From Bacteroidota bacterium (GTDB lineage: Bacteria > Bacteroidota > Bacteroidia > Chitinophagales > Chitinophagaceae), in NCBI GenBank assembly GCA_013285915.1, contig JABDGS010000034.1:1-35553 (forward strand): 35,553 bases of DNA, given 5' to 3'. The position numbers and the translations under genes are program-made. Below the pieces are notes generated by a model. The model was not told where the DNA came from. It ran no database searches and saw nothing but the letters and a program-made list of their open reading frames with translations. Below are positions 1-7,830 of this stretch, piece after piece (position 1 is the stretch's first letter; the number at the start of each line of letters is the position of its first letter).

Positions 1-185
1 CAATTATGATGCTAACAGCCCAATGCCTTAAATATTATCCAACAGGTAAAAGCGAATGCATTTTAATTAAACGCCTTTACTTGTTAATAAAACCAGCATT
101 GCTATTTAGTAGTTTGGGGTCAACATAGTGTTCAGTAAATCTAAATGCCGCAGGTATTTTTTTGCAACAAAAGTTTACATTATTT

Positions 186-542
186 ATGAGAAGAGATGTT
201 TTTCAGGCAATAGCCGACCCGACGAGAAGAGAGATAATTAACATGGTGGCTTACAAGCCGCTTAATGTAAACTCGGTAGCAGAAAATTTTGATGTTAGCC
301 GTACTGCTATTTACAAGCACATAAAAATTTTAACTGAATGCGGGCTGATTACTATTAAACCTCAGGGGCGCGAAAGATATTGCGAGGCTAAACTTGATAA
401 GTTAAGTGAAGTAAGCCATTGGGTGGAGCAGTACCGGCAAATGTGGGAAAAGCGCCTTGATTCGCTGGAAAGTTATTTAGCCAAACTACAGGAGAAAAGC
501 AATTTACCAACAAAAAAAGCTAAGCGTAATGGCAAGCGATAA
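186..542 (+). CDS. ArsR-family winged-helix transcriptional regulator
   Basis: A 118-residue protein read from the ATG at 186; an in-frame TTG at 162 would add eight residues but is a poorer start. The N-terminal half is a typical ArsR winged helix-turn-helix: a helix with ADPTRREII, then the recognition segment around VAENFDVSRTAIYKH, then the wing with CGLI and GRERYC. The C-terminal part is a charged helix ending in a Lys/Arg tail. No cysteine pair typical of metal-sensing ArsR proteins is visible, so the inducer is unknown. It overlaps the next gene by 14 nt, which implies translational coupling. Pairing of such a regulator with AHSA1/SRPBCC proteins is common in Bacteroidota and other bacteria; it probably represses its own operon (inference). 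Confidence 0.85.
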   Translation: MRRDVFQAIADPTRREIINMVAYKPLNVNSVAENFDVSRTAIYKHIKILTECGLITIKPQGRERYCEAKLDKLSEVSHWVEQYRQMWEKRLDSLESYLAKLQEKSNLPTKKAKRNGKR

Positions 543-1014
543 TATTACTTCCGGAAACATTTCTGAACGCGAAGTTATAATTACGCGTTTATTACGGGCA
601 CCGCGTGAGCTGGTGTTTAAAGTTTGGACCCAACAGGAACACCTGGCGCAATGGTGGGGGCCTGATGGCTTTACAAGTACTATACACTCAATGGATGCAA
701 GGAAAGGGGGTGATTTAAAAATGACATTGTATGGTATGGGCATGGTTTTTCCCAACTTGATTAAATACATCGAAGTAATAAGGCCGGCAAAGCTTGTTTA
801 CTTGCATGGTTCAGGGGCAGAGAATGATCCTGGGGAGTTTGAAGTAACGGTAACATTTGATGACGAAGCAGGCAATACCAGGCTTACCATGCGAAGCTTA
901 TTTAAAACAGCGGCAGCAAGAGATTTTGTTGTGCGGGAGTTTGGTGCAATTGAGCGTGGTAACGAAACTGTTGATCATCTTGAAACATACCTTGCCAAAA
1001 TTCAGCGACAATAA
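529..1014 (+). CDS. AHSA1/SRPBCC-domain protein, copy 1
   Basis: A 161-residue single-domain protein of the SRPBCC/START-like superfamily, AHSA1 branch. The diagnostic pattern is present: an N-terminal strand, then RAPRELVFKVWT, then the QWWGP motif, then a strand with GGDL, a central YIEVIRPAKLVY strand pair, and a C-terminal amphipathic helix closing the hydrophobic cavity. Members bind hydrophobic ligands or act as chaperone-like proteins; no substrate can be predicted here. The ATG at 529 lies inside the end of the regulator gene. It is the most divergent of three tandem paralogues: it lacks the DGTFG and ENM segments shared by copies 2 and 3. Confidence 0.85.
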   Translation: MASDNITSGNISEREVIITRLLRAPRELVFKVWTQQEHLAQWWGPDGFTSTIHSMDARKGGDLKMTLYGMGMVFPNLIKYIEVIRPAKLVYLHGSGAENDPGEFEVTVTFDDEAGNTRLTMRSLFKTAAARDFVVREFGAIERGNETVDHLETYLAKIQRQ

Positions 1015-1039
1015 ATTCTGTGTCATAAAAATAATTTTT

Positions 1040-1507
1040 ATGTCTTCACCACCACTAAAACAGTTTACACTTATCCGCATATTAAATGCGCCACGGGAAC
1101 TGGTATACAGGGTGTGGACAGAAGATAAATTAATGACCGAATGGTGGGGTACCGATGAATTCGCCTGCACAGTTGATGCACAGCAGGGTGGCAAATTAGT
1201 AATAAATAAACTTAATGGTGCACATATACCAGCCTTCCCAATAACCGGAGTTTTTTACGAGGTGCAACCACTGGCGAAACTGGTTTTTGGTACAAAAGCA
1301 TTTAAAAATGCGGATGGCACCTTTGGCACAGAAAATATGCACATAATTACTTTTGTCGATCTGGGCAATGGTAAAACAAAACTTACCGTAAACGTTTCTA
1401 TACTCAGCATGTCTGATGCGTTGATGCCCTTTTTGGAAGGTTTTGAAGAAGGATGGAGCATCAGCCTGGACAGGCTCTCGGAACTGGTTACTAAAATTCA
1501 TTCATAA
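1040..1507 (+). CDS. AHSA1/SRPBCC-domain protein, copy 2
   Basis: A 155-residue SRPBCC-fold protein starting at the ATG at 1040. The same frame is open upstream to 857, but that stretch overlaps copy 1 and does not resemble the family, so the longer form is rejected. Family features are NAPRELVYRVWT, EWWGT, GGKL, GVFYEV, KLVF, DGTFG and a C-terminal helix with GWSISLDRL. It starts 25 nt after copy 1 ends and is followed after 20 nt by copy 3, with which it shares most of its motifs, so these two are the more recent duplicates. The ligand and role are unknown; cytosolic, no signal peptide. Confidence 0.85.
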   Translation: MSSPPLKQFTLIRILNAPRELVYRVWTEDKLMTEWWGTDEFACTVDAQQGGKLVINKLNGAHIPAFPITGVFYEVQPLAKLVFGTKAFKNADGTFGTENMHIITFVDLGNGKTKLTVNVSILSMSDALMPFLEGFEEGWSISLDRLSELVTKIHS

Positions 1508-1527
1508 ATAATTTTAAAACATTTAAT

Positions 1528-1998
1528 ATGTCGTCGCAACCAATAAAAGAAGTTACGTTAACACGTGTATTGAACGCTCCGCGTGAGCTTGTTTACAAAG
1601 CATGGACAGACGAAAAACACATGGCTGAATGGTGGGGTCCAAAACATTTTACCAATCCTGTTTGCCAGATGGACGTGCGCCCCGGCGGTTCGTTACTCAT
1701 TCATATGGCCTGGCCTGGTGATGGGCCTGTTTTTCCAATGAAAGGTGTTTTCTACGAAGTTGTAGAACCTTCAAAACTTGTATTCTCCTCGCTGGCTTTT
1801 GAAAAAGAGGATGGTACATTTGGGCTGGAGAATATGAATACCATTACGTTTGAAGATTTAGGCAATAACCAAACTAAACTTACAGTGTATGCAGTTGTGC
1901 TGAAGGCAGCACCCGAAGTGTCAGGCGCATTAGCAGGTATGGACCAGGGTTGGAGTGAAAGCCTGGATAAGCTGGCATCGCTGGTTGCAACAATGTAG
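1528..1998 (+). CDS. AHSA1/SRPBCC-domain protein, copy 3
   Basis: A 156-residue SRPBCC/AHSA1 protein, third of the tandem set. Motifs in order: LTRVLNAPRELVYKAWT, EWWGPKHF, RPGGSL, KGVFYEV, KLVFSSLAF, DGTFGLENM, DLGNNQTKLTV, and the closing helix with GWSESLDKL. Length and motif order fit stand-alone family members. It is preceded by copy 2 (20 nt gap) and followed by an alpha/beta hydrolase gene after 39 nt. The RPGG turn and WWGP are closer to the family consensus than the WWGT of copy 2. No catalytic residues are recognisable; a lipid or small hydrophobic ligand is only an inference from the fold. Confidence 0.87.
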   Translation: MSSQPIKEVTLTRVLNAPRELVYKAWTDEKHMAEWWGPKHFTNPVCQMDVRPGGSLLIHMAWPGDGPVFPMKGVFYEVVEPSKLVFSSLAFEKEDGTFGLENMNTITFEDLGNNQTKLTVYAVVLKAAPEVSGALAGMDQGWSESLDKLASLVATM

Positions 1999-2037
1999 TT
2001 ACTGAATGCTTATACACCAACAAATCAAAATCACCAC

Positions 2038-2823
2038 ATGGAAAAAGTGATCTCCAAAGATGGTACTTCAATAGCCTACGATAAGCACGGCACCGGTTCA
2101 CCACTTATTTTGGTTGATGGCGCGCTATGCGGCCGTAAATTTGGCCCGATGCCAAAATTGGCGGCACTGCTTGCACAACATTTTACCGTTATAAATTATG
2201 ACAGGCGCGGCCGCGGCGACAGTACTGATACTAAGCCTTATAGTCCCCAGCGGGAAATAGATGATCTCGACGCATTGATACAGGCGGCCCGGGGACCGGT
2301 TTATGTTTGCGGCTTTTCATCCGGTGCAGTACTGGCACTTGAGGCTGCTGCAAAAGGCCTGAACATAAAAAAACTGGCGCTGTTTGAAACACCATATAAC
2401 GTAGATGGCAAAGGCCATATAGCGCCAAAAGATTTTCTTGAACACCTAACCGCTTTAATAAGGGAAGATAAAAGGGGCGAAGCTGTAAAATATTTTATAC
2501 ACGACATGGTTGGTTTGCCTGCTATAGCTGTAATTATTATGAAGCTAATGCCGGTTTGGAAAAAACTTAAAGCAGTTGCGCATACCTTGCCTTATGATGC
2601 TGCACTGTTAAATGGCCAGGTATTGCCCGCACAACGCGCGGTAACCATTAAAGTGCCAACGCTTGTTTTGGCAGGCAGCAAAAGCCCTGAAAACATGCAA
2701 AACACAATGAAGGCGGTGGCAGAAGCTATACCTGGCAGCCAGTTAAAAATATTACCAGGCCAAACACATAATGTGGCGGCGAAAGCTATTGCGCCTGAAT
2801 TGATCAGTTTTTTTAAAGCATAG
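2038..2823 (+). CDS. alpha/beta hydrolase
   Basis: A 261-residue alpha/beta-hydrolase-fold protein without signal peptide. The N-terminal strand and turn (DGTSIAYDKHG, then PLILVDGA for the oxyanion-hole region), the YDRRGRGDS segment, the nucleophile elbow GFSSG with the serine near residue 99, and the late histidine in GQTHN near residue 243 can all be seen. The acid member of the triad is less clear: the usual strand-7 aspartate region reads GSKSPENM. The cap region (about residues 125-195) is helical and rather hydrophobic. The substrate is unknown; the family includes esterases, lactonases and haloperoxidase-like enzymes. Position suggests co-transcription with the AHSA1 genes. Confidence 0.85.
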   Translation: MEKVISKDGTSIAYDKHGTGSPLILVDGALCGRKFGPMPKLAALLAQHFTVINYDRRGRGDSTDTKPYSPQREIDDLDALIQAARGPVYVCGFSSGAVLALEAAAKGLNIKKLALFETPYNVDGKGHIAPKDFLEHLTALIREDKRGEAVKYFIHDMVGLPAIAVIIMKLMPVWKKLKAVAHTLPYDAALLNGQVLPAQRAVTIKVPTLVLAGSKSPENMQNTMKAVAEAIPGSQLKILPGQTHNVAAKAIAPELISFFKA

Positions 2824-2895
2824 AACATTAACGCCATATCTTTCAATCATAACATCACACATAAAATTCATTCACAAAAACAAAAACACAGCATT

Positions 2896-3273
2896 ATGAA
2901 AACAGTAAACATTTTTTATTGGATAACAACGATCATTATTGCAGGTATGATGCTTTTTTCAGGAGTATTAAATGCCATTGTAACACCTGACTCAGTAAAA
3001 ATGGTAACCCAGGGACTGGGATATCCTGAATACATTATCAGGTTCCTGGGAGTGGCAAAAATATTGGGCTCTATAGCAATCCTGGTGCCCGCATTTCCGC
3101 GTCTTAAGGAATGGGCTTATGCAGGCTTGTTTTTTGACCTGTTCGGCGCCACCTACTCATTTGCAGCCACCAATGCCACGGTTCCGCAATTGCTGCCTAT
3201 GATAGGCTTTATATTAATACTGCTTGCCTCATACTTCCTGCATGTTCAAAGGCTCAAGGCTGGCAAGGCATAG
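2896..3273 (+). CDS. DoxX-like four-helix membrane protein
   Basis: A 125-residue hydrophobic protein with four predicted membrane helices: about residues 5-27, 48-66, 75-92 and 98-117. The pattern of a first helix with SG followed by GYPEYIIRFLG and AKILGSIAILVP matches the DoxX-like family (DoxX_2 type) common in Bacteroidota. These proteins are small inner-membrane proteins of poorly defined function, often next to SRPBCC, ArsR, VOC and DHFR-like genes, as here. It starts 72 nt after the hydrolase gene; a TATCTTTC sequence at 2837-2844, close to the TAnnTTTG -7 consensus, could give it an additional promoter. Confidence 0.8.
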   Translation: MKTVNIFYWITTIIIAGMMLFSGVLNAIVTPDSVKMVTQGLGYPEYIIRFLGVAKILGSIAILVPAFPRLKEWAYAGLFFDLFGATYSFAATNATVPQLLPMIGFILILLASYFLHVQRLKAGKA

Positions 3274-3343
3274 TAATTATGTATTAAAGCCCGTACCTTA
3301 TGCATCCGCATATTTACAACCCTTAATATAAAAGCATGTATGT

Positions 3344-3553
3344 ATGGTAGAAGTATTTAAAACCAATGTGCAAAAATTAAAACAGGCTAAAGAGCTTGTT
3401 GAAGTGTTACACCAATATTTTCCGGGCAACAGGATAAACTTTGACCTGCAGGATTGCGATAAAGTATTGCGTGTTGAAGGAAATAATTTTATACCGGGGC
3501 AAGTAATGAAGCTGGTAAACCAAAATGGCTTTAGCTGCAATATGCTTGAATAA
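3344..3553 (+). CDS. small protein with possible HMA-like fold
   Basis: A 69-residue cytosolic protein with no recognised enzymatic motif. The order of predicted elements (strand, long helix with KLKQAKELVEVLHQYF, strand NRINFDL, strand KVLRVEG, helix with GQVMKLVNQNGF, short strand) fits a ferredoxin-like beta-alpha-beta-beta-alpha-beta unit like heavy-metal-associated domains. The CxxC metal site of that family is absent: the only cysteines are in LQDCDK and FSCN. Similar small proteins are frequent in Bacteroidota next to stress-type operons (recollection). It lies between the DoxX-like and reductase genes, 15 nt before the latter, so it is probably translated from the same mRNA. Confidence 0.65.
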   Translation: MVEVFKTNVQKLKQAKELVEVLHQYFPGNRINFDLQDCDKVLRVEGNNFIPGQVMKLVNQNGFSCNMLE

Positions 3554-3568
3554 TAATAAAACACAGTT

Positions 3569-4126
3569 ATGCGAAAAATAATTGTATCGAACGTTATATC
3601 GTTAGACGGCTTTTTTGAGGCCCCCGGACAATCATTGGACTGGTTTGTAACCAATGATGAGTTTTTTGACTATTCAGTTAGCATGCTTGATGAGATGGAT
3701 ACCATTTTATATGGCAGTACCACTTACGGCCAGATGGAAGCCTTTTGGACATCAACAGCGGCAGACAGCCTGCCTGCCATTAAGGAGCGTATGAACCGGA
3801 TGCAAAAAGTAGTATTCTCCCATAAGCTTGAAAATGCCACCTGGCATAATACCACAATTGCAAAGGGCAACATTATTAAAGAAGTAACCAAACTAAAACA
3901 ACAACCGGGTAACAACATGGTAATATTAGGCAGCGGTGAGATTGTGTCTGCCCTTACACATCTGCGGCTTATTGATGAATACCGCATTATAGTTTGCCCG
4001 GTAATATTAGGTGATGGCACGCCCCTATTCAGGGGTATGCATAACAGGTTAAACCTGCTGTTAACGCAAACAAAAGCGCTTTCAAACGGTTCAGTAATTT
4101 TGTATTACGGTGTGCGTAAAGATTAA
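3569..4126 (+). CDS. dihydrofolate reductase-family protein (RibD C-terminal domain)
   Basis: A 185-residue single-domain protein of the RibD-C/DHFR-like superfamily. The N-terminal SNVISLDGFFE segment, the central YGSTTYGQM stretch, the NADPH-binding LGSGEIVSAL loop and the C-terminal CPVILGDGTPLF motif are characteristic. Such stand-alone proteins are widespread and are probably NADPH-dependent reductases; they are not the folate-essential FolA and the substrate is not known. It is the last gene of the rightward cluster and converges on a leftward small membrane-protein gene with a gap of 22 nt. Confidence 0.87.
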   Translation: MRKIIVSNVISLDGFFEAPGQSLDWFVTNDEFFDYSVSMLDEMDTILYGSTTYGQMEAFWTSTAADSLPAIKERMNRMQKVVFSHKLENATWHNTTIAKGNIIKEVTKLKQQPGNNMVILGSGEIVSALTHLRLIDEYRIIVCPVILGDGTPLFRGMHNRLNLLLTQTKALSNGSVILYYGVRKD

Positions 4127-4148
4127 TGGTATTTGGAGTTTTGCGCGG

Positions 4149-4310
4149 CTATTTGTTTTCTTTTGCTTTTTGGGCACGTCCATCGTTAAACCCATTTATA
4201 AAATTTTGCTTTATTTCTTTATAATTAACAGCCAGGTAAATTATAAGTAAAACAAGCACAATTGCACCTATAAGAAGAATAGGTTTAACTTTTCGGTTAA
4301 AAACGATCAT
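4149..4310 (-). CDS. 53-residue single-pass membrane protein
   Basis: A short frame with ATG at 4310 and TAG at 4149. It encodes a basic N-terminus (residues 1-9), one strong hydrophobic helix (about residues 10-29, rich in Ile, Leu and Val), then a polar tail with NFINGFNDG and a Lys-rich end. The topology (positive N-terminus, one helix, charged C-terminus) looks like a genuine small membrane protein rather than chance. It lies 53 nt downstream of the GtrA-like gene in the same direction and fills an otherwise empty gap between convergent genes. No family is recognised. Confidence 0.55.
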   Translation of the reverse strand: MIVFNRKVKPILLIGAIVLVLLIIYLAVNYKEIKQNFINGFNDGRAQKAKENK

Positions 4311-4363
4311 AAGTAAATATTTAGCAGTTGCTCATAAAAAGAAAAACCCAAAAGAGCAAGCAT

Positions 4364-4750
4364 TTATTTAAATGTAAACAGGTAATTGGCAGTAAAATTC
4401 CAGGCGACTACAAACAGCGTGGTTAAAACTTTAGCTACATAAAAATTAAGGCCCAGCTTTTTATGCATAAAATATAACGACAGGTTATTTATACCCAACC
4501 CAATTATACTGACAACCAAAAATTTTCCGAACTCAACCTGTACTGCCCCCGCAGTGCCGGCAAAGGTCCAAATCCGGTTTAAAATAAAATTGTTTATAAC
4601 CGCAAGGCTAAACCCAATTGAGTTGGCTAAAAATTTATTCCACTTTGCTTTTTCCTTAAGCAGGTAAGTTACGCCAAAATCAATACAGGCACCCGCAAGG
4701 CCAACGCACCCAAATTTTATCAATTTTATAAACCATGCAGGTAAATTCAT
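4364..4750 (-). CDS. GtrA-like membrane protein
   Basis: A 128-residue integral membrane protein with four helices, at about residues 8-28, 38-57, 75-93 and 103-123. The family signature is clear: a first helix with FGCVGLAGACIDF, the NNFILNRIWTF motif, and the ending NFTANYLFTFK. GtrA-like proteins are thought to move lipid-linked sugars (undecaprenyl-phosphate glucose in Shigella) across the inner membrane for surface glycan modification. No glycosyltransferase gene is adjacent, so the substrate cannot be inferred. It lies downstream of rny, separated by a clear terminator at 4817-4850, so it has its own transcription. Confidence 0.88.
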   Translation of the reverse strand: MNLPAWFIKLIKFGCVGLAGACIDFGVTYLLKEKAKWNKFLANSIGFSLAVINNFILNRIWTFAGTAGAVQVEFGKFLVVSIIGLGINNLSLYFMHKKLGLNFYVAKVLTTLFVVAWNFTANYLFTFK

Positions 4751-4816
4751 ATAAGCTAATATACTGGTATTTGTTGTTAGGCAGTCGCATCAAATACCGG
4801 TTGATAAGTTGTAAGC

Positions 4817-4850
4817 AAAAAGCCCAAATTCAACAATGCTGAATTTGGGC
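4817..4850 (-). terminator. intrinsic terminator of rny
   Basis: An 11-bp perfect inverted repeat, GCCCAAATTCA (4822-4832) and TGAATTTGGGC (4840-4850), with a 7-nt loop. It is followed on the minus strand by five T residues (4821-4817). It lies 27 nt beyond the rny stop codon in the direction of transcription. Confidence 0.88.
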
Positions 4851-4876
4851 CGTTGTATGTAAAAACTTCTTCTTTA

Positions 4877-6439
4877 TTATCGTGCTATATTCACTGCCCT
4901 CTTTTCTCTTATCACTGTTACTTTAATCTGCCCGGGGTAAGTCATTTCGGTTTGTATCTTCTGGGCTATTTCAAAACTTAGCTTATCACTGTCTGAATCG
5001 GTAACCTTATCAGCTTCAACAATAACCCTTAATTCCCTGCCGGCCTGTATGGCATACGCCTTTTCAACACCAGGGTAAGCAACAGCCAGTGTTTCAAGCT
5101 CTTTAATGCGCTGCAGGTATTGCTGCATAATCTCGCGCCTCGCGCCCGGCCTTGCGCCGCTAATGGCATCGCAAGCCTGTACAATGGGACTTATTACATA
5201 CTGCATTTCCATTTCATCATGGTGCGCGCCAATCGCGTTTATCACCGCGGGGTTCTCACCATATTTTTCCGCCAGCTTTGCGCCAAGCAATGCATGGCTT
5301 AGTTCTGTTTCTTCGTCGGGTACTTTACCAATATCGTGCAGCAAACCAGCACGTTTTGCCAATTTGGGGCTAAGTCCTAATTCAGCCGCCATGGTAGCAC
5401 AAATATTGGCAACCTCGCGGCTATGCATCAGCAGGTTTTGACCATAAGAAGAACGAAAACGCATTTTACCAACTATACGCACCAACTCTTTATGCAGCCC
5501 GTGTATACCAAGCTCAATTACAGTACGCTCCCCTATCTCTACAACCTGTTCTTCAAGTTGTTTGCGGGTTTTTTCCACCACTTCCTCAATACGGGCTGGG
5601 TGAATACGCCCATCGGCCACCAGCCTTTGCAGGCTTAAACGGGCAATTTCGCGGCGTAGCGGGTCAAAAGATGACAGGATAATCGCTTCCGGTGTGTCAT
5701 CTACAATCAGGTCTACCCCGGTTGCGGCTTCAATGGCACGTATATTACGGCCCTCACGCCCGATAATTTGCCCCTTTATTTCATCACTTTCCAGGTTAAA
5801 TACAGTAACCGTATTTTCAATGGTTTGCTCCGCAGCGGTGCGCTGTATACTTTGGATAATTATTTTGCGGGCTTCTTTATTGGCTTTAAGCTTCGCATCT
5901 TCTATAATTTCCTGCTGCAGGCTTAAAGCACGGGTTTGGGCCTCGTTCTTAAGGCTTTCAACCAATTGATTTTTAGCCTCCTCTGCGGTAAGGCCGGCAA
6001 TTTTTTCCAGGCGGCGAATATGCTCTTCCTGGTGCTTTTCAAGTTCTGTGCGCTTATGATTTACCACCTCAATTTGCCGGTTGAGGTTTTCCTTGATGGT
6101 TTCGTTGTCCTTTATTTGCTTGTCAAGCGCAGACTCCTTTTGGTTAATGGTAATTTCCTTTTGCTTGGTCCTGTTCTCACTTTCAATTATCTTCCTGTTC
6201 CTCTCTAAAACTTCCTTGTCGTGTTCTGCTTTTAGCTGTACAAATTTCTCTTTGGCTTCAAGGTTTTTCTCTTTTTTAATCGTTTCAGCCTTTATTTCGG
6301 CTTCGGCTACAATTTTTTGGGCCTGAATTTGTGCTTCGTCTACCTGTTTTTTGGTGTTTTTGGCAAAAATAAATTTACCCGCAATTATACCTAATGCAAG
6401 CGCGGCTATACCAATAATGATATATACAGTCGAATCCAT
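4877..6439 (-). CDS. rny: ribonuclease Y
   Basis: A 520-residue endoribonuclease that initiates mRNA decay at the inner membrane. Domain order is canonical: an N-terminal membrane helix (about residues 4-25), a long charged coiled coil to about residue 200, a KH RNA-binding domain with GREGRNIR near residues 227-234, and an HD phosphohydrolase domain with LLHDIGK near residue 367 and the following AHHDE. The C-terminal region with [13 protein letters not shown] is typical of full-length RNase Y. The start at 6439 gives the expected hydrophobic N-terminus. It is followed by a strong terminator; a possible -7 element lies about 90 nt upstream, giving a rather long leader. Confidence 0.97.
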   Translation of the reverse strand: MDSTVYIIIGIAALALGIIAGKFIFAKNTKKQVDEAQIQAQKIVAEAEIKAETIKKEKNLEAKEKFVQLKAEHDKEVLERNRKIIESENRTKQKEITINQKESALDKQIKDNETIKENLNRQIEVVNHKRTELEKHQEEHIRRLEKIAGLTAEEAKNQLVESLKNEAQTRALSLQQEIIEDAKLKANKEARKIIIQSIQRTAAEQTIENTVTVFNLESDEIKGQIIGREGRNIRAIEAATGVDLIVDDTPEAIILSSFDPLRREIARLSLQRLVADGRIHPARIEEVVEKTRKQLEEQVVEIGERTVIELGIHGLHKELVRIVGKMRFRSSYGQNLLMHSREVANICATMAAELGLSPKLAKRAGLLHDIGKVPDEETELSHALLGAKLAEKYGENPAVINAIGAHHDEMEMQYVISPIVQACDAISGARPGARREIMQQYLQRIKELETLAVAYPGVEKAYAIQAGRELRVIVEADKVTDSDSDKLSFEIAQKIQTEMTYPGQIKVTVIREKRAVNIAR

Positions 6440-6529
6440 GAATGTGTGGTTTAAATTGATTCACAATCTTATATCTGTTATCCATTCTCACAAGTTTATT
6501 AAAAATCAAGATGAGAGTGCGTTAGGCTG

Positions 6530-6537
6530 CGAAGATA
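6530..6537 (-). promoter_or_regulatory. possible -7 element for rny
   Basis: On the minus strand this reads TATCTTCG, seven of eight positions of the Bacteroidota TAnnTTTG -7 consensus when the two free positions are counted. No clear -33 TTTG is visible at the right distance. It would give a leader of roughly 85 nt. Confidence 0.3.
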
Positions 6538-6625
6538 AATAATGAATTAGAAATTCCATTATGATTATAATTCTCTTTTTTGGACATGTCTTTTCCAAAA
6601 TTGAGAAATTCTAAAATTAAGAAAA

Positions 6626-6657
6626 AATGTTACCATTGAAAATCAATGTATTACATT
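6626..6657. promoter_or_regulatory. interrupted dyad, possible operator
   Basis: CATTGA (6634-6639) and TCAATG (6643-6648) form a perfect 6-bp inverted repeat around AAA. Outer arms AATGT (6626-6630) and ACATT (6653-6657) extend the symmetry. It lies about 115 nt upstream of the lipoprotein gene. Function is unproven; in such AT-rich DNA it may be chance. Confidence 0.3.
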
Positions 6658-6772
6658 TTCTGGCACAGTTGGCATTTAATTTGAAATCTATATAGCATCA
6701 GTCCGTTTTTACCAGTACCCAACGAGAACTTTAATAAATAACAATATTAAAGTACCAAAAATCTAAAATCCA

Positions 6773-7174
6773 ATGAAATCTCTACTGGCGGTATTATCGA
6801 TCTCCGTTATCCTACTATCCTGCACAAAGCAGGCGCTGGTAATACCGCAAAATACCCAGAAAACATTTTATAAAGATGCAAACATCGCAGTTTCAACCAT
6901 GAATGCTGTGCAGAAAGACCCATCTACTATAAACGTAACATTCGCTACCCTGTACGAAAATAATATTCAGAAAATTGAATTAATGAGCGGCAACACTGAC
7001 AGCCAGCTTTGTACTATTGATGAGCTGGACGTTACAGGCAACAGTAGCCAACCTGCAAATTATTCTGTTGATGATACTAACCTTAAGGGTAAAACAATGT
7101 ATTATATGCTGCGTTATACCTTAACTAATGGTGATTGGGGCTATACGCCTTTGGTTTCAGTTTCCGTAAAATAA
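6773..7174 (+). CDS. small secreted lipoprotein, function unknown
   Basis: A 133-residue protein with a short lipoprotein signal peptide: a basic start (MKS), a hydrophobic core, and lipobox LLSC with the lipidated cysteine at residue 17. The mature part has no recognised domain. Its predicted strands and the ending WGYTPLVSVSVK suggest a beta-rich, perhaps Ig-like sandwich (inference). It is transcribed toward zapA, with a compact terminator between the convergent stop codons. It splits the zapA and rny genes, which run in the opposite direction. Codon usage does not look foreign by eye. Confidence 0.75.
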   Translation: MKSLLAVLSISVILLSCTKQALVIPQNTQKTFYKDANIAVSTMNAVQKDPSTINVTFATLYENNIQKIELMSGNTDSQLCTIDELDVTGNSSQPANYSVDDTNLKGKTMYYMLRYTLTNGDWGYTPLVSVSVK

Positions 7175-7205
7175 CACATCCGTACCTAAAAACAACAACA
7201 AATTA

Positions 7206-7229
7206 TCCTGCCGCAAGGCGGGATTTTTT
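7206..7229 (+). terminator. intrinsic terminator of the lipoprotein gene
   Basis: TCCTGCC (7206-7212) pairs with GGCGGGA (7217-7223) through a GCAA tetraloop, with one G-T wobble, followed by six T residues (7224-7229). It overlaps by two bases the stop codon of the convergent zapA gene. Confidence 0.85.
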
Positions 7230-7527
7230 ATGCCCCCTGCCCAGCAAGCGCCTTATCAATCAAGCCTTCCATTGAGGCCATCTTCTCCGACAATTCTTTC
7301 ATAGCCAGTTTTTCGTGGTTACCCTCATTTTGTTCCGTGGCAAACCATAAAAGGGCCATGGCAATATAATCCTGCATATCCTTGCCCGCAAAGCCGGTTT
7401 TAAACTCCAGTATCTTATCGTTTATAAATTTTACGGTCTTCCGTAATTTTTCCTCGTCCGGACTCTCAATTTTTATACGATAGGTTCGGTCACCAATAAG
7501 AATATTTACAGGAATAAGTTCGGCCAT
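7228..7527 (-). CDS. zapA: cell division protein ZapA
   Basis: A 99-residue ZapA-family protein that binds FtsZ and promotes bundling of its filaments at the division site. The N-terminal domain with VNILIGDRTYRIKIE, the connecting helix beginning DEEKLRKTVKFINDKI and the C-terminal helix with AMALLWFATEQN match the family, and the length is normal. It starts 3 nt after the stop codon of a small coiled-coil gene, downstream of pheT. The stop codon overlaps the T-tract of a terminator belonging to the opposite strand. Confidence 0.9.
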   Translation of the reverse strand: MAELIPVNILIGDRTYRIKIESPDEEKLRKTVKFINDKILEFKTGFAGKDMQDYIAMALLWFATEQNEGNHEKLAMKELSEKMASMEGLIDKALAGQGA

Positions 7528-7530
7528 AGG

Positions 7531-7815
7531 TTAAGAATTTAATAAAACAAGGCATTTTTCTATTTCAGACAGGTAACCGTTTATTCTTTGCTCCAGCAAT
7601 TTTTTTTCTTCAATGCTCATGGATGATGATTGAAGTTTTGCTACATCAATTTTCTCCTGCAACTGCTGTATTACATCGTTTTTTTCCTTCAAAAGCAACC
7701 GCTGACCCTCCAGCTCCTTTTTCATGGCTGCATTTTCTTTTTGCAACTGCTGGTATTGTTTAAGCAGCAATTGCAATTTCTGGTGCAGATTTTTTAATTG
7801 TTCGTCAACAGCCAT
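7531..7815 (-). CDS. small coiled-coil protein, possible ZapA partner
   Basis: A 94-residue protein that is almost entirely coiled coil: heptad-like Leu/Ile spacing with Gln/Lys/Glu-rich positions from about residue 5 to 65, then a short second helix with YLSEIEKCLVLLN. The ATG at 7815 is chosen; an in-frame TTG at 7839 would start inside a repeat element. A small coiled-coil gene between pheT and zapA is usual in Bacteroidota (recollection), and the 3-nt gap to zapA argues for joint action in division, analogous to ZapB although I see no sequence proof of homology. Confidence 0.75.
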   Translation of the reverse strand: MAVDEQLKNLHQKLQLLLKQYQQLQKENAAMKKELEGQRLLLKEKNDVIQQLQEKIDVAKLQSSSMSIEEKKLLEQRINGYLSEIEKCLVLLNS

Positions 7816-7830
7816 TGTCTTAGTTAATTT

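Larger units (their letters stand above)
6440..6772. other. 333-nt AT-rich gap between divergent genes
   Basis: This gap separates the starts of rny (leftward) and a lipoprotein gene (rightward) and presumably holds both promoters. It contains a -7-like element for rny at 6530-6537 and an interrupted dyad at 6626-6657. I see no convincing coding frame or tRNA. A structured RNA in the rny leader cannot be ruled out by eye. Confidence 0.6.

Noticed and set aside
1..185. Possible 3' end of an upstream gene (frame ending at 31, or open frame to 128)
   Set aside because: Both pieces are too short to tell from chance and show no recognisable sequence; nothing else is seen in this stretch.
857..1039. 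61-codon N-terminal extension of AHSA1 copy 2
   Set aside because: It overlaps copy 1, does not resemble the family, and the internal ATG at 1040 gives the standard length and start.
6661..6674. TGGCACAGTTGGCA, a sigma-54-like -24/-12 sequence before the lipoprotein gene
   Set aside because: The GG and GC dinucleotides are two bases closer than the fixed spacing that sigma-54 requires, so the match is not functional by consensus.
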